Below are positions 25,577-33,827 of a stretch of 45,050 nucleotides of DNA, piece after piece. This stretch comes from JAZLFH01 sp045615705 (GTDB taxonomy: Bacteria; Bacillota; Clostridia; UMGS1883), in NCBI GenBank assembly GCA_045615705.1, contig JAZLFH010000029.1:1-45050 (forward strand). The letters run 5' to 3'. The notes beneath the pieces were generated by a model that was not told where the DNA came from, searched no databases, and saw only the letters and a list, made by a program, of their open reading frames with translations. Numbering within the stretch: the stretch's first letter is position 1; each line of letters starts with the position of its first letter. A program made the translations under genes and the position numbers.

Positions 25577-26251
25577 ATGCTGTATATTTTAGATACTGCG
25601 GATATTGATGCAATTAAACATTGTAATGAATTTTACCCATTGGCAGGTGTAACGACAAACCCGACAATAATTTCAAAAGCAAATACGGATTTTTGGAAAC
25701 TTGTAAAAGAGATAAGAAGCATTATCGGAGAAGATAAGATGCTTCATGTTCAGACAACACAAAAAACTGCCGACAAGATTGTTGAGGAGGCAAAACTTCT
25801 AAAAAAAGAACTCGGCGGAGATTTTTATGTAAAGATTCCTATTTGCGAAGAGGGATTAAAAGCCACAATGGAACTTAAAAAAATAGGAATTAAAGTTACC
25901 ATGACCGCAATATTTACGCCTGCACAGGCACTTATCAGTGCAAAAGCAGGTGCGAGTTTTGTAGCCCCGTATGTAAACAGACTTGATAATATTATAGGGG
26001 ACGGAACAAATGTGGTAGCCGAAATAGTTGAGCAATTTGACCTCTACGGTTTGGATTGCAAAGTTTTGGCAGCAAGTTTTAAAAGTGCAGAGCAGGTTCA
26101 TAAATGTGCATTATCGGGATGCCACAGCGTAACGGTTTCACCGGAAATATTAAAGTCTGTTATCAATCATCCAATGACGGATTCTGCAATTTTGGGGTTT
26201 GATAATGATTGGAAAAGTGTATACGGTGAAAAAACAATACTTGATTTTTAA
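25577..26251 (+). CDS. transaldolase/fructose-6-phosphate aldolase-like (FSA family)
   Basis: The 224-residue protein matches the small transaldolase family: ILDTADIDAIK at the start, GVTTNPTIISKA (substrate loop), FYVKIPI with Schiff-base K86 (equivalent to K85 of E. coli FsaA), TMTAIFTPAQALISAKAGASFVAPYVNRLD and VLAASFKSAEQV. Such enzymes cleave or form ketose(-phosphate) C-C bonds by a class I mechanism. In this operon it is the best candidate for splitting the phosphorylated ketose, giving fragments for the TIM-like isomerase. Eleven bases separate it from the FucI-like gene, with GGAG before the ATG. Confidence 0.88.
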   Translation: MLYILDTADIDAIKHCNEFYPLAGVTTNPTIISKANTDFWKLVKEIRSIIGEDKMLHVQTTQKTADKIVEEAKLLKKELGGDFYVKIPICEEGLKATMELKKIGIKVTMTAIFTPAQALISAKAGASFVAPYVNRLDNIIGDGTNVVAEIVEQFDLYGLDCKVLAASFKSAEQVHKCALSGCHSVTVSPEILKSVINHPMTDSAILGFDNDWKSVYGEKTILDF

Positions 26252-26263
26252 GGAGAGTTAAAT

Positions 26264-27733
26264 ATGAAAATAGGTTGGTCAGAAGTAAGTCTCGTCCCGG
26301 ATAAGCCAATAAGACTTCAGGGACAGTTTTATGAAAGAGTGTCTAAGGAAGTAGAAACACCGATTTCTGCTACTGCAATGGCGATGGAATCAAACGGAAA
26401 CAAAGCAATTATAGTTTCTGTTGATATCGTTGAACTCCCATATGCCCTTAACAAATTTATCAGAGAAAGAATTTCTCAAAAGACAGATAAATTTAAGCCC
26501 GAGGAAGTTATTTTAGCGGCGACACACTCACACACATCTTTTCAGGTATGTGGTTCTTGGTCTGCAACGACAGACATTTTAAACGAGTTTTTGCCGGATA
26601 ACAAGAAATATACTTCAATTATTGAAGATAGTGATGAGTACATGACTATTGAAGAAACTTACGACTTCTTGGCAGAAAGAATTTCAAAAGTTGTAATTGA
26701 TGCATGGAATAATCGTGAAGATGCACTCTATGCGAATGAGTTTGGACGAGCAGCGGTCGGAATGTGCAGAAGAGTTGTTTATGATGATGGCTCTGCAAAA
26801 ATGTGGGGCGATACAAACACTGCTAATTTTGTTTCTATGGAGGGCGGTAATGATTCGGGAATAGAACTTATCTATACCTTTGATAAAAACAAAAAACTTA
26901 AAGGTGTTGTCGCAAATATCGCATGCCCGGCACAAGTTTTAGAGCAGAGAAGTTTTATTTCCTCCGACTATTGGGGTAAGGCAAAACAGATTCTTCGTGA
27001 AAAGTTGGGTAGCGATGTATATCTTTTAGGACTTGCCGGTGCAGGTGGAGATCAGTGTCCTCGTGATTTGGTTCGTTGGGTTGAACCCGAAACCCCTATT
27101 CTTGACCCTAATGTAATAAGAGATAATCCTCCCATGAGAAAAGCAGACCCATCAATGTTTGATGTAAACGGCTGTCGCCTTATAGGAAAAAGAATAGCAA
27201 ACGAAATTGCATCTGTTTATGAGGAAATCAAAGAATACAAAGACACAGATATACTTATTCACAATATTGATATGTTACATCTACCTCTTCGTCGTGTAAC
27301 AATTTCCGAATATAACGATTCTGTCGAAAACATAATAAAGTATGTGGAGAGAAACAAGAACAAAGAAGTATTTAACTATTCCGACAGTGCGGCAATGTTC
27401 GTTTACGCAGGAAATATCGAAAGATACCGTGAGCAACAGACAAAAGAAATTGTAGAAACAGAAGTTCACACAATCAGGTTTGGTGATGTTGCATTTGCCA
27501 CAAATCCGTTTGAATTATTCTTGGATTTTGGAAACCAAATGAAGGCAAGAAGCCTCGCAGAACAAGTTTTTGTTGTTCAACTTGCGTGTGACTGCTTGGG
27601 ATATCTTCCGACTGAAAAAGCAGAAAAAGGCGGACATTACAGTGCATATATTTCAAGCGGAGTAACAGGACATGAAGGCGGAGAATTACTTGTACGAGAA
27701 ACTCTTACCCGCATAAATGATATGTTTAAATAA
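26264..27733 (+). CDS. neutral ceramidase-like protein of unknown function
   Basis: The 489-residue protein has the neutral/alkaline ceramidase N-terminal domain pattern: an early MKIGWSEVSLVPDKPIRLQG strand, VSVDIVELP, and the zinc-site ATHSHTSFQVCGSW, with GLAGAGGDQCPRDL where ceramidases have the nucleophile serine (SNAGDxSP). That Ser is replaced by Gly and the loop differs, so ceramide hydrolysis is unlikely. No signal peptide and no C-terminal Ig-like domain are present. Proteins like this are common in bacterial sugar operons with no proven role. It starts 12 bases after the aldolase with GGAGAG upstream. Confidence 0.75.
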   Translation: MKIGWSEVSLVPDKPIRLQGQFYERVSKEVETPISATAMAMESNGNKAIIVSVDIVELPYALNKFIRERISQKTDKFKPEEVILAATHSHTSFQVCGSWSATTDILNEFLPDNKKYTSIIEDSDEYMTIEETYDFLAERISKVVIDAWNNREDALYANEFGRAAVGMCRRVVYDDGSAKMWGDTNTANFVSMEGGNDSGIELIYTFDKNKKLKGVVANIACPAQVLEQRSFISSDYWGKAKQILREKLGSDVYLLGLAGAGGDQCPRDLVRWVEPETPILDPNVIRDNPPMRKADPSMFDVNGCRLIGKRIANEIASVYEEIKEYKDTDILIHNIDMLHLPLRRVTISEYNDSVENIIKYVERNKNKEVFNYSDSAAMFVYAGNIERYREQQTKEIVETEVHTIRFGDVAFATNPFELFLDFGNQMKARSLAEQVFVVQLACDCLGYLPTEKAEKGGHYSAYISSGVTGHEGGELLVRETLTRINDMFK

Positions 27734-27768
27734 TTTTTATTAATTTAACAAAAACCGGGAGGTAAGAT

Positions 27769-28284
27769 ATGGAGTTAATTCCGAGTTTTCAAGTGAATCA
27801 TAATAAAATCGTGCCGGGGATATACGAATCAAGAGTCGATGTGTTGGGAAAAGAAACGGCAACAACATTTGACATACGAATGAAAATTCCAAACTCCGAA
27901 CCGGCAATTCATCCTAATGCAATGCACACGATAGAGCATATTATTGCGACATTTTTGCGTAACGATGAAAATTGGAAAGATAAAATAATTTATTGGGGAC
28001 CCATGGGATGCTTGACGGGTTGTTATCTCATTGTAAAAGGAAATCCAAAACCAAAAGACCTTTTGCCGCTTATGATAAGTGCTTTTGAGTACTGTGCTGA
28101 TTATAAAGGTGAAGTTCCGGGTGCAAACCCTAAAAATTGCGGGAATTATCTCCTGCACGATTTGAATATGGCACGATTTGAAGCAAAACGGTTTTTAGAA
28201 GTTTTAAAGAACAATCCATGCTTTGAGTATCCGACAGAAGAGAGAATTATAACCGAAAAGGGAGAAGTCTTTTTCGATTCTTAA
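27769..28284 (+). CDS. luxS: S-ribosylhomocysteine lyase
   Basis: The 171-residue protein matches LuxS along its length. It has the metal-binding HTIEH motif (H53, E56, H57), the GPMGCLTGCYLI segment with the conserved Cys pair, and NCGNYLLHDL with the third metal ligand C124. It converts S-ribosylhomocysteine to homocysteine and 4,5-dihydroxy-2,3-pentanedione, the precursor of autoinducer-2. The gene lies 35 bp after the ceramidase-like gene on the same strand with a GGGAGGT site and no promoter of its own that I can see, so it may be read from the sugar operon. A strong terminator follows. No pfs (nucleosidase) gene is nearby. Confidence 0.95.
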   Translation: MELIPSFQVNHNKIVPGIYESRVDVLGKETATTFDIRMKIPNSEPAIHPNAMHTIEHIIATFLRNDENWKDKIIYWGPMGCLTGCYLIVKGNPKPKDLLPLMISAFEYCADYKGEVPGANPKNCGNYLLHDLNMARFEAKRFLEVLKNNPCFEYPTEERIITEKGEVFFDS

Positions 28285-28308
28285 AGGTAAATTGCAAAAC
28301 AAATGTGT

Positions 28309-28352
28309 AAAAATCCTCCTTTGGCACAAGAAGTGTCATAGGAGGATTTTTT
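28309..28352 (+). terminator. terminator at the end of the sugar operon/luxS
   Basis: AAAAATCCTCCT (28309-28320) and AGGAGGATTTTTT (28340-28352) form a long stem, with GGCAC/GTGTC pairing inside. Confidence 0.88.
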
Positions 28353-28468
28353 AAAGAAAATTTGATATTATCATTACTTAATTTTAACAGATTGCTTGCT
28401 TTTTTAAAAATATGTGGTAATATTATATTAGAGTGGTTGGGCTCAATTTCATCGCACGGAGAACGATT

Positions 28469-29677
28469 ATGAAAAAACCTGAACTTTTAGCACCTGCCGG
28501 GGCTATTGATAAATTAAAAACGGCTATTGATTTTGGTGCAGATGCAGTGTATATAGGCGGAGAAGAGTTTTCACTTCGCACGGCTTCAAAGAATTTTTCG
28601 GATAAAGATATCGAAGAAGGCGTGAAATACGCACACCAAAGAGGAAAAAAGGTTTATGTAGCAACAAATATTTCTCTTAGGAATAACGAAATTGATAAAT
28701 TTAAAAAATATGTAAAAAAACTTGAATCCTTAGGTGCAGATGCCCTTATTATATCCGACATCGGAGCATTTTCTGTTGCACGGGATGTTTCAAATTTGGA
28801 ACTTCATGTAAGTACTCAGGCGAATATAACAAACTACGAAGCGGTAAATGCTTGGCATAGATTAGGGGCAAAAAGAGTTGTTTTGGCAAGAGAACTGTCA
28901 ATAGATGAAATTGCCGAAATCAGAAGCAAAATACCAAAAGAAGTTGAAATAGAAGCATTTGTTCACGGAGCGATGTGTATGTCGTATTCGGGAAGATGTC
29001 TTTTAAGTTCGTATATGGCATCGAGGGATCCAAACAGAGGCGATTGTGCTCAGCCTTGCAGATGGAACTATTATCTTACGGAAGAAAAAAGGCCCAACGA
29101 GTATATGCCGATAGTTGAAAATGACGAGGGTACATATATAATGAGTTCAAAAGATTTGTGCCTTATCAGAAGAATAAAGGAACTCACAGAGGCAGGCGTG
29201 GCAAGTTTTAAGATAGAAGGCAGAGTAAAAAATGAACTTTATGTTGCAACGGTTACGAAGGCGTATCGTGAGGCAATAGATGACTTTTTTGACGGAAAAG
29301 AGTTTGATGAAAGCCTTTTTGACGGATTGAATAAAGTCAGCCATAGAGAATATTGGGAAGGATTCACATTTGACAGCAGAATAAATGGTCAAATCACATC
29401 AAAAACAACATATATAGGCGATTACACAATTGTAGCGGTAGTAACCGATTATGATCCAAATACTAAAACTGCAACACTTTCACAGAGAAACAAGTTTAAT
29501 ACAGGCGAGATTTTAGAGATAATTGAACCTGATAGGAAGGGATTCAGAACAGTTAAGGTGTCACAAATTGAAGACGACAAAGGAAATTTGATAGAAACGG
29601 CAAATCACGCTATGATGACTGTAAAGATTAAAATTGACGGTGTAAAAAAAGGTGCAATACTCAGGAGGGAAAAGTAA
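28469..29677 (+). CDS. peptidase U32 family protein
   Basis: The 402-residue protein starts KPELLAPAGAIDKLKTAIDF, typical of U32 proteins, and has the family signature EAFVHGAMCMSYSGRCLLSS with further cysteines in GDCAQPCRW and SSKDLCLI. U32 relatives such as TrhP and RlhA act in hydroxylation of tRNA or rRNA and bind an iron-sulfur cluster through such cysteines; others are described as collagenase-like. The C-terminal beta domain (from about residue 310) fits the TrhP type. GGAGAA lies six to nine bases before the ATG at 28469; a longer frame from 28433 lacks one. aroB follows with overlapping stop and start (TAATG). Confidence 0.88.
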   Translation: MKKPELLAPAGAIDKLKTAIDFGADAVYIGGEEFSLRTASKNFSDKDIEEGVKYAHQRGKKVYVATNISLRNNEIDKFKKYVKKLESLGADALIISDIGAFSVARDVSNLELHVSTQANITNYEAVNAWHRLGAKRVVLARELSIDEIAEIRSKIPKEVEIEAFVHGAMCMSYSGRCLLSSYMASRDPNRGDCAQPCRWNYYLTEEKRPNEYMPIVENDEGTYIMSSKDLCLIRRIKELTEAGVASFKIEGRVKNELYVATVTKAYREAIDDFFDGKEFDESLFDGLNKVSHREYWEGFTFDSRINGQITSKTTYIGDYTIVAVVTDYDPNTKTATLSQRNKFNTGEILEIIEPDRKGFRTVKVSQIEDDKGNLIETANHAMMTVKIKIDGVKKGAILRREK

Positions 29678-30720
29678 TGCGAAAAGTACTTATCAAAGCT
29701 TCTAAAAAATACGAAGTACTAATTGAAAAAGGCTTACTGAAAAAATCAGGCGAATTAATTTCCCATTATGCAGGCGGTGATAGTGCAGTTATTGTAACTG
29801 ATGAAAATGTCGCCGGAATCTATGCTGACATTGTAGAAAAATCTCTTAAAGAAGCAAAAATAAATGTTTTTAAATTTGTTGCACCGGCAGGAGAAAAGGC
29901 AAAAAGTACCGAAACATATATGAATCTCATTAATTTTTTAGCACAAAAGAGCTTAAACAAAAATGATGTAATAGTTTCACTCGGCGGCGGTACAGTGGGA
30001 GATTTGTCCGGATTTGCTGCATCTACATATCTTCGCGGAATTAACTATGTTCAGATTCCAACCACATTTTTGGCATCAATTGATTCATCAGTAGGCGGAA
30101 AGACGGCGTTAAACCTTAAAGAAGGTAAAAATCTTATGGGTTCATTTTATCATCCGTGTGCCGTTATTTGCGACACACAAACATTTGACACATTACCTAA
30201 AAAGGTATATAATGAAGCCTACGGAGAACTTATAAAGTATGCAATGATTGCAGACAGAAGCCTTTTTGAAACAATAAAAGGTGAGTTTAACATTGAAAGT
30301 ACAATAGAAAGATGCGTAAGCATAAAAAACAGGATTATTTCTCTTGATGAGTACGATAAAGGAATAAGAAGACTTCTCAATTTTGGTCATACAATAGGTC
30401 ATGCAGTGGAAATTTTAAGCGATTTTTCAGTTCCGCACGGATATGCGGTATCTGTCGGTATGAATATAATAACAAATTGCTCTGTTAAAAAAGGAATTTC
30501 CGATGAAAAGTGCCTGGAAGAATTAAATAATATGCAAAAAAGATTTAATCTTCCTACAAAGTGCGAATATGATTTAGATTCCGTTTTTGATGTTATTCTC
30601 CATGATAAAAAGAGAAAAAAAGACAAAATTACCGCAGTCCTTCCGCAAAAAATCGGGAAATGCATTTTAAAAGAATTTACACTTGACGATTTCAAAGAGT
30701 TTTTAAAGGAAGGCTTTTAA
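29677..30720 (+). CDS. aroB: 3-dehydroquinate synthase
   Basis: The 347-residue protein has the AroB pattern: VIVTDENVAGIYAD, PAGEKAKSTET, the NAD site SLGGGTVGDLSGFAAS, YLRGINYVQIPTTFLASIDS, VGGKTALNL, NLMGSFYHPCAV and zinc ligands in NEAYGELIKYA, NFGHTIGHAVE and VPHGYAV. It converts DAHP to 3-dehydroquinate, the second step of the shikimate pathway. Other shikimate genes are not in the window, which is unusual. The ATG shares one base with the stop of the U32 gene, so translation is coupled. Confidence 0.95.
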   Translation: MRKVLIKASKKYEVLIEKGLLKKSGELISHYAGGDSAVIVTDENVAGIYADIVEKSLKEAKINVFKFVAPAGEKAKSTETYMNLINFLAQKSLNKNDVIVSLGGGTVGDLSGFAASTYLRGINYVQIPTTFLASIDSSVGGKTALNLKEGKNLMGSFYHPCAVICDTQTFDTLPKKVYNEAYGELIKYAMIADRSLFETIKGEFNIESTIERCVSIKNRIISLDEYDKGIRRLLNFGHTIGHAVEILSDFSVPHGYAVSVGMNIITNCSVKKGISDEKCLEELNNMQKRFNLPTKCEYDLDSVFDVILHDKKRKKDKITAVLPQKIGKCILKEFTLDDFKEFLKEGF

Positions 30721-30760
30721 TAAGCCATAATATAATAATTACAACAATGGGGGATAGAAG

Positions 30761-32383
30761 TTGCTCGAATTAAAGATTTTAGATGTCAACAAAGAAGTGA
30801 AATTCTCTCAAAAGGGTACTGATATCAATGTTACCTACGATAAAGAGTTTTCACAAGGCGATAAGATTGTGGTTGAACTTACAGATACGGAGTATATTTC
30901 TGTAAAACTTGATGCCACAATGAAAGAAACAATAGTATATGTTCCGGAAAAAACTTTTGAGTTTAGTATTCCGTACGGAAATCTGATGCAAGGCTTCGAT
31001 AATAAAGCTTTTACGGGGACAAAGCATGTACTTGTTGTTAAAGAAGTTGAAGAAGAGGCATACGAAAGAAGAAATGTGGCATTAAACCCATACGACAGCC
31101 CTGATAATTTAAAAAGTTTTCCGCACGCAAAGGCGAATTTTGTTACAAGAGGGGACCCGTGCTTTTTTGAGCGTAATGCCATTGACGGTGTTACCGATAA
31201 CGAAGGACACGGCGAGTATCCGTTCCATTCTTGGGCGGGCGGAGCAAGAGAAGACCTTGACTATGTAATTTACTTTGGTACAAAAGTATTGGTCGATGAG
31301 GTGTGCGTGTACCTCAGAGCAGATTTTCCTCATGATACATATTGGAAATCTTTTGACATAGAATTTTCGGATAAATCGAGAGTACCGCTTAGTTTTGAGA
31401 TGACTTCAAAAGGGCAAAGCACAAAGTTTAAAGAGCGAGAAACTGAATATATCCGAATCACTAATTTCAAGCAGATAAGTGAACCGCTTTCTTGGGCGGC
31501 ACTTTCTCAAATAGAAGTTTACGGAAAAAATATTAAAAAGGAGTACAAACAAATGGAAGTAAGAAACGCTTCAAACGCAAAGGATGTAAAATTTTACACA
31601 ACAGAAAGACTCAGAGAGGAATTCCACATTGCAAACCTCTTCACAAAGGACAATATCAGAATGGTTTACAGCCATATTGACAGAATAATTACAGCAGGAC
31701 TTATGCCTGTATTTCAGGAATTAAAACTTGAAGCAGGAAAAGAACTTGCGGCAGAATATTTCTTAGAGCGTCGTGAAATGGGTTGCATTAATATCGGCGG
31801 CAAAGGCGTCATTACGATTGACGGAACTGAGTATACCATGGAGCCTCGTGATGGAATTTATATCGGTATGGGAAACAAAGAAATCTCGTTTAAGAGTTTG
31901 GATTCGGAGAATCCTGCAAAGTTTTATGTAAGTTCTTGCCCTGCACACAAAAGTTATCCAATCGTTAAGATTGACATTTCAAAGGCACGCAAAGTTCCTT
32001 GCGGAACGCTTGAAGATTGCAACAAGCGTGTTATTAATCAGTATATTCATCCGGATGTAATGCAAAGTTGTCAACTTTCAATGGGACTTACTCAACTTGA
32101 AGTGGGTTCAAATTGGAACACAATGCCTTGCCATACTCATGACAGAAGAATGGAAGTATATTTATATCTTGATATGGATGAAAATGATGCAGTATTCCAC
32201 ATGATGGGCGAACCAAACGAAACACGCCATATAATTATGCATAATGAAGAAGCGGTAATAAGCCCAAGTTGGTCAATTCACAGTGGCGTTGGCACAAAGA
32301 ACTACTCATTTATTTGGGCTATGTGCGGTGAAAACCAAGAATTTACCGACATGGACGGAATTGAAACAAAGTATTTAAGATAG
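30761..32383 (+). CDS. kduI: carbohydrate-binding-like domain fused to 5-keto-4-deoxyuronate isomerase (KduI)
   Basis: The 540-residue frame has two parts. Residues 1-264 begin with a beta domain, then a galactose-binding/discoidin-like region (RRNVALNPYD, ERNAIDGVTDNEGHG, WKSFDIEFSD, ITNFKQI, ALSQIEVYG). Residues 265-540 are a complete KduI of 276 residues (E. coli about 278). They start MEVRNASNAKDVKFYTTERL and carry the metal ligands in CHTHDRRMEVYLYLD (H-x-H-x4-E) and SWSIHSGVG. KduI converts 5-keto-4-deoxyuronate, from unsaturated pectin or glycosaminoglycan uronates, to 2,5-diketo-3-deoxygluconate. The fused frame starts at a TTG with GGGGGA upstream. An intact internal binding site and ATG at the junction allow a stand-alone KduI as well. 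The GH88 gene downstream would supply its substrate. Confidence 0.85.
   Translation: MLELKILDVNKEVKFSQKGTDINVTYDKEFSQGDKIVVELTDTEYISVKLDATMKETIVYVPEKTFEFSIPYGNLMQGFDNKAFTGTKHVLVVKEVEEEAYERRNVALNPYDSPDNLKSFPHAKANFVTRGDPCFFERNAIDGVTDNEGHGEYPFHSWAGGAREDLDYVIYFGTKVLVDEVCVYLRADFPHDTYWKSFDIEFSDKSRVPLSFEMTSKGQSTKFKERETEYIRITNFKQISEPLSWAALSQIEVYGKNIKKEYKQMEVRNASNAKDVKFYTTERLREEFHIANLFTKDNIRMVYSHIDRIITAGLMPVFQELKLEAGKELAAEYFLERREMGCINIGGKGVITIDGTEYTMEPRDGIYIGMGNKEISFKSLDSENPAKFYVSSCPAHKSYPIVKIDISKARKVPCGTLEDCNKRVINQYIHPDVMQSCQLSMGLTQLEVGSNWNTMPCHTHDRRMEVYLYLDMDENDAVFHMMGEPNETRHIIMHNEEAVISPSWSIHSGVGTKNYSFIWAMCGENQEFTDMDGIETKYLR
31537..31555 (+). promoter_or_regulatory. internal ribosome binding site and start for stand-alone KduI
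   Basis: AAAAGGAG (31537-31544) lies nine bases before an in-frame ATG (31553-31555) that is exactly the normal KduI N-terminus. It is either a leftover from two separate genes or a working second start. Confidence 0.65.
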
Positions 32384-32401
32384 TTAAAAACACAATATAA
32401 A

Positions 32402-32437
32402 TTTAAAAAGTGAATGTTTTTACATTCACTTTTTAAA
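32402..32437. terminator. hairpin between kduI and the GH88 gene
   Basis: TTTAAAAAGTGAATGT and ACATTCACTTTTTAAA form a 16-bp perfect stem with a four-base loop. It should reduce or end transcription before GH88, just upstream of its ribosome binding site; I see no clear promoter in the short gap after it. Confidence 0.75.
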
Positions 32438-32453
32438 TAAAAGAGGAGAAATT

Positions 32454-33551
32454 ATGATAGACAAAAAATGGGTAGAAGAATTTTTGGATAGTTACAATAA
32501 AAAACTTTCTGTTACAGCACCGAAGATAGGAGCAATGTTTCCGTATGCAACTTATGACGGAAAGTATGAAAATGAACCTTTCCATTGGAATGATATTGCT
32601 TGGTGGACAAATGGATTTTGGGGCGGAATTCTTTGGCAGATGTACACATACTCGAAGAATAAAGACTACAAAAAGATAGCAAAAACTTGCGAAAAAAAAC
32701 TCGATAAAGCATTTTCAGACTTTACCGGACTTCATCATGATGTAGGATTTATGTTTTTGCCAACGGCTTGTGCAGATTATAAAATTACCGGGGATAAAAA
32801 ATCGTATGCCCGTGCAATTCATGCCGCAAATGTCTTAATGGCAAGATTTAACCTGAACGGAAAATACATTCGTGCTTGGAACGGTAAAGGATACGAAGGT
32901 TGGGCAATTATTGACTGTATGATGAATTTACCGATTCTTTATTGGGCATGGCAAGAAACCGGTGATGAGAGATATAAAGCAATTGCCATGGCACACTCGG
33001 ATACTGTTATTAAAAATTTTATCAGAGAAGACGGTTCATCTGCACATATAGTAAGTTTTGATCAAAAAACAGGAAAGAAAATTGAAGAAATAACCGGACA
33101 AGGATATTTGCCGGATTCTGCATGGTCAAGAGGACAATCCTGGGCGATATACGGTTTTATAATAGGATATATCTATACTAAGGAAAAGAAATTCTTAAAA
33201 ACTGCAAAAAATTGTGCAGATTATATCATTGAAAATCTTGACGATACATATATCCCTGTAATTGATTACAAATCACCCAAAACTCCAATATATCGGGATA
33301 CAACAGCCGGTGCAATTACTGCTTGCGGTTTGATTGAACTCTACAAAATCACAAAAGAGAAAAAGTATCTTGATATTGCAATAAAAATGGTGGAAGCACT
33401 TAAAAAAGAATGTGATTTTTCTTTAAAAACAGAATCAATTCTTCAAAACGGCAGTGAAAGATACCATGAAACAAGTACTATGAATATGTCAATAATTTAC
33501 GGAGATTATTATTTAATTCAGGCACTCTTAAAATTAAAGGAGATTTTATAA
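32454..33551 (+). CDS. GH88 unsaturated glucuronyl hydrolase
   Basis: The 365-residue protein shows the (alpha/alpha)6-barrel pattern of GH88: WWTNGFWGGILWQMY, GLHHDVGFMFLP with the first catalytic Asp, AIIDCMMNLPILYWA with the second Asp, and QGYLPDSAWSRGQSWAIYGF. These enzymes hydrate and release the 4,5-unsaturated uronate left by polysaccharide lyases. That product rearranges to the substrate of KduI, encoded just upstream. No signal peptide, so it is cytosolic. Its stop overlaps the start of an esterase remnant (TAATG). GAGGAG precedes the ATG. Confidence 0.9.
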   Translation: MIDKKWVEEFLDSYNKKLSVTAPKIGAMFPYATYDGKYENEPFHWNDIAWWTNGFWGGILWQMYTYSKNKDYKKIAKTCEKKLDKAFSDFTGLHHDVGFMFLPTACADYKITGDKKSYARAIHAANVLMARFNLNGKYIRAWNGKGYEGWAIIDCMMNLPILYWAWQETGDERYKAIAMAHSDTVIKNFIREDGSSAHIVSFDQKTGKKIEEITGQGYLPDSAWSRGQSWAIYGFIIGYIYTKEKKFLKTAKNCADYIIENLDDTYIPVIDYKSPKTPIYRDTTAGAITACGLIELYKITKEKKYLDIAIKMVEALKKECDFSLKTESILQNGSERYHETSTMNMSIIYGDYYLIQALLKLKEIL

Positions 33552-33792
33552 TGATTTACGAAAAATCAGTATTTGGGAAGACGGAGAATATACAGTACCG
33601 GTCGAAAATGCGCTTCTTTTTCTAAATGCACTAAAAGAAAAAAATGTGCCGTTTGAAATGCACATTTTCCCAAAAGGTGAGCATGGACTTTCCGTTGCAA
33701 CTGCTGATGTAAACAACGAAAGTTTAAAGCACATTCATTGCAGGAATTGGGTTAATCTTTGTCTTGAATGGATGGATATATACTTTAAATAA
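33551..33792 (+). pseudogene. remnant of an alpha/beta hydrolase (carbohydrate esterase)
   Basis: A well-placed AAAGGAG and an ATG overlapping the GH88 stop open a short frame (MIYEKSVFG) that soon leaves the coding frame. In another frame the sequence reads DGEYTVPVENALLFLNALKE, then FEMHIFPKGEHGLS with the family's catalytic His, then LCLEWMDIYFK and a stop at 33790-33792. These are the last 75 or so residues of an acetyl-xylan/feruloyl-type esterase. The start codon region and the C-terminal region remain, with the middle (including the nucleophile Ser) deleted and the frame broken. Confidence 0.8.
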
Positions 33793-33794
33793 GA

Positions 33795-33827
33795 AAATGC
33801 TTGGGTTTAACCCAAGCATTTCTTTTT
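33795..33827. terminator. shared bidirectional terminator, esterase remnant and rpe
   Basis: AAATGCTTGGGTT and AACCCAAGCATTT form a perfect 13-bp stem with a one-base centre, followed by CTTTTT. The rpe stop codon lies inside it. Confidence 0.75.

Noticed and set aside
19629..26251. Identification of the operon as sulfoglycolysis because of a transaldolase-like enzyme
   Set aside because: The known transaldolase route has no FGGY kinase and needs sulfolactaldehyde enzymes and a sulfonate transporter, none of which are here.
28433..28468. Longer start for the U32 gene (MVGLNFIARR...)
   Set aside because: No ribosome binding site, and conserved family sequence starts at KPELLAPAGA after the ATG at 28469.
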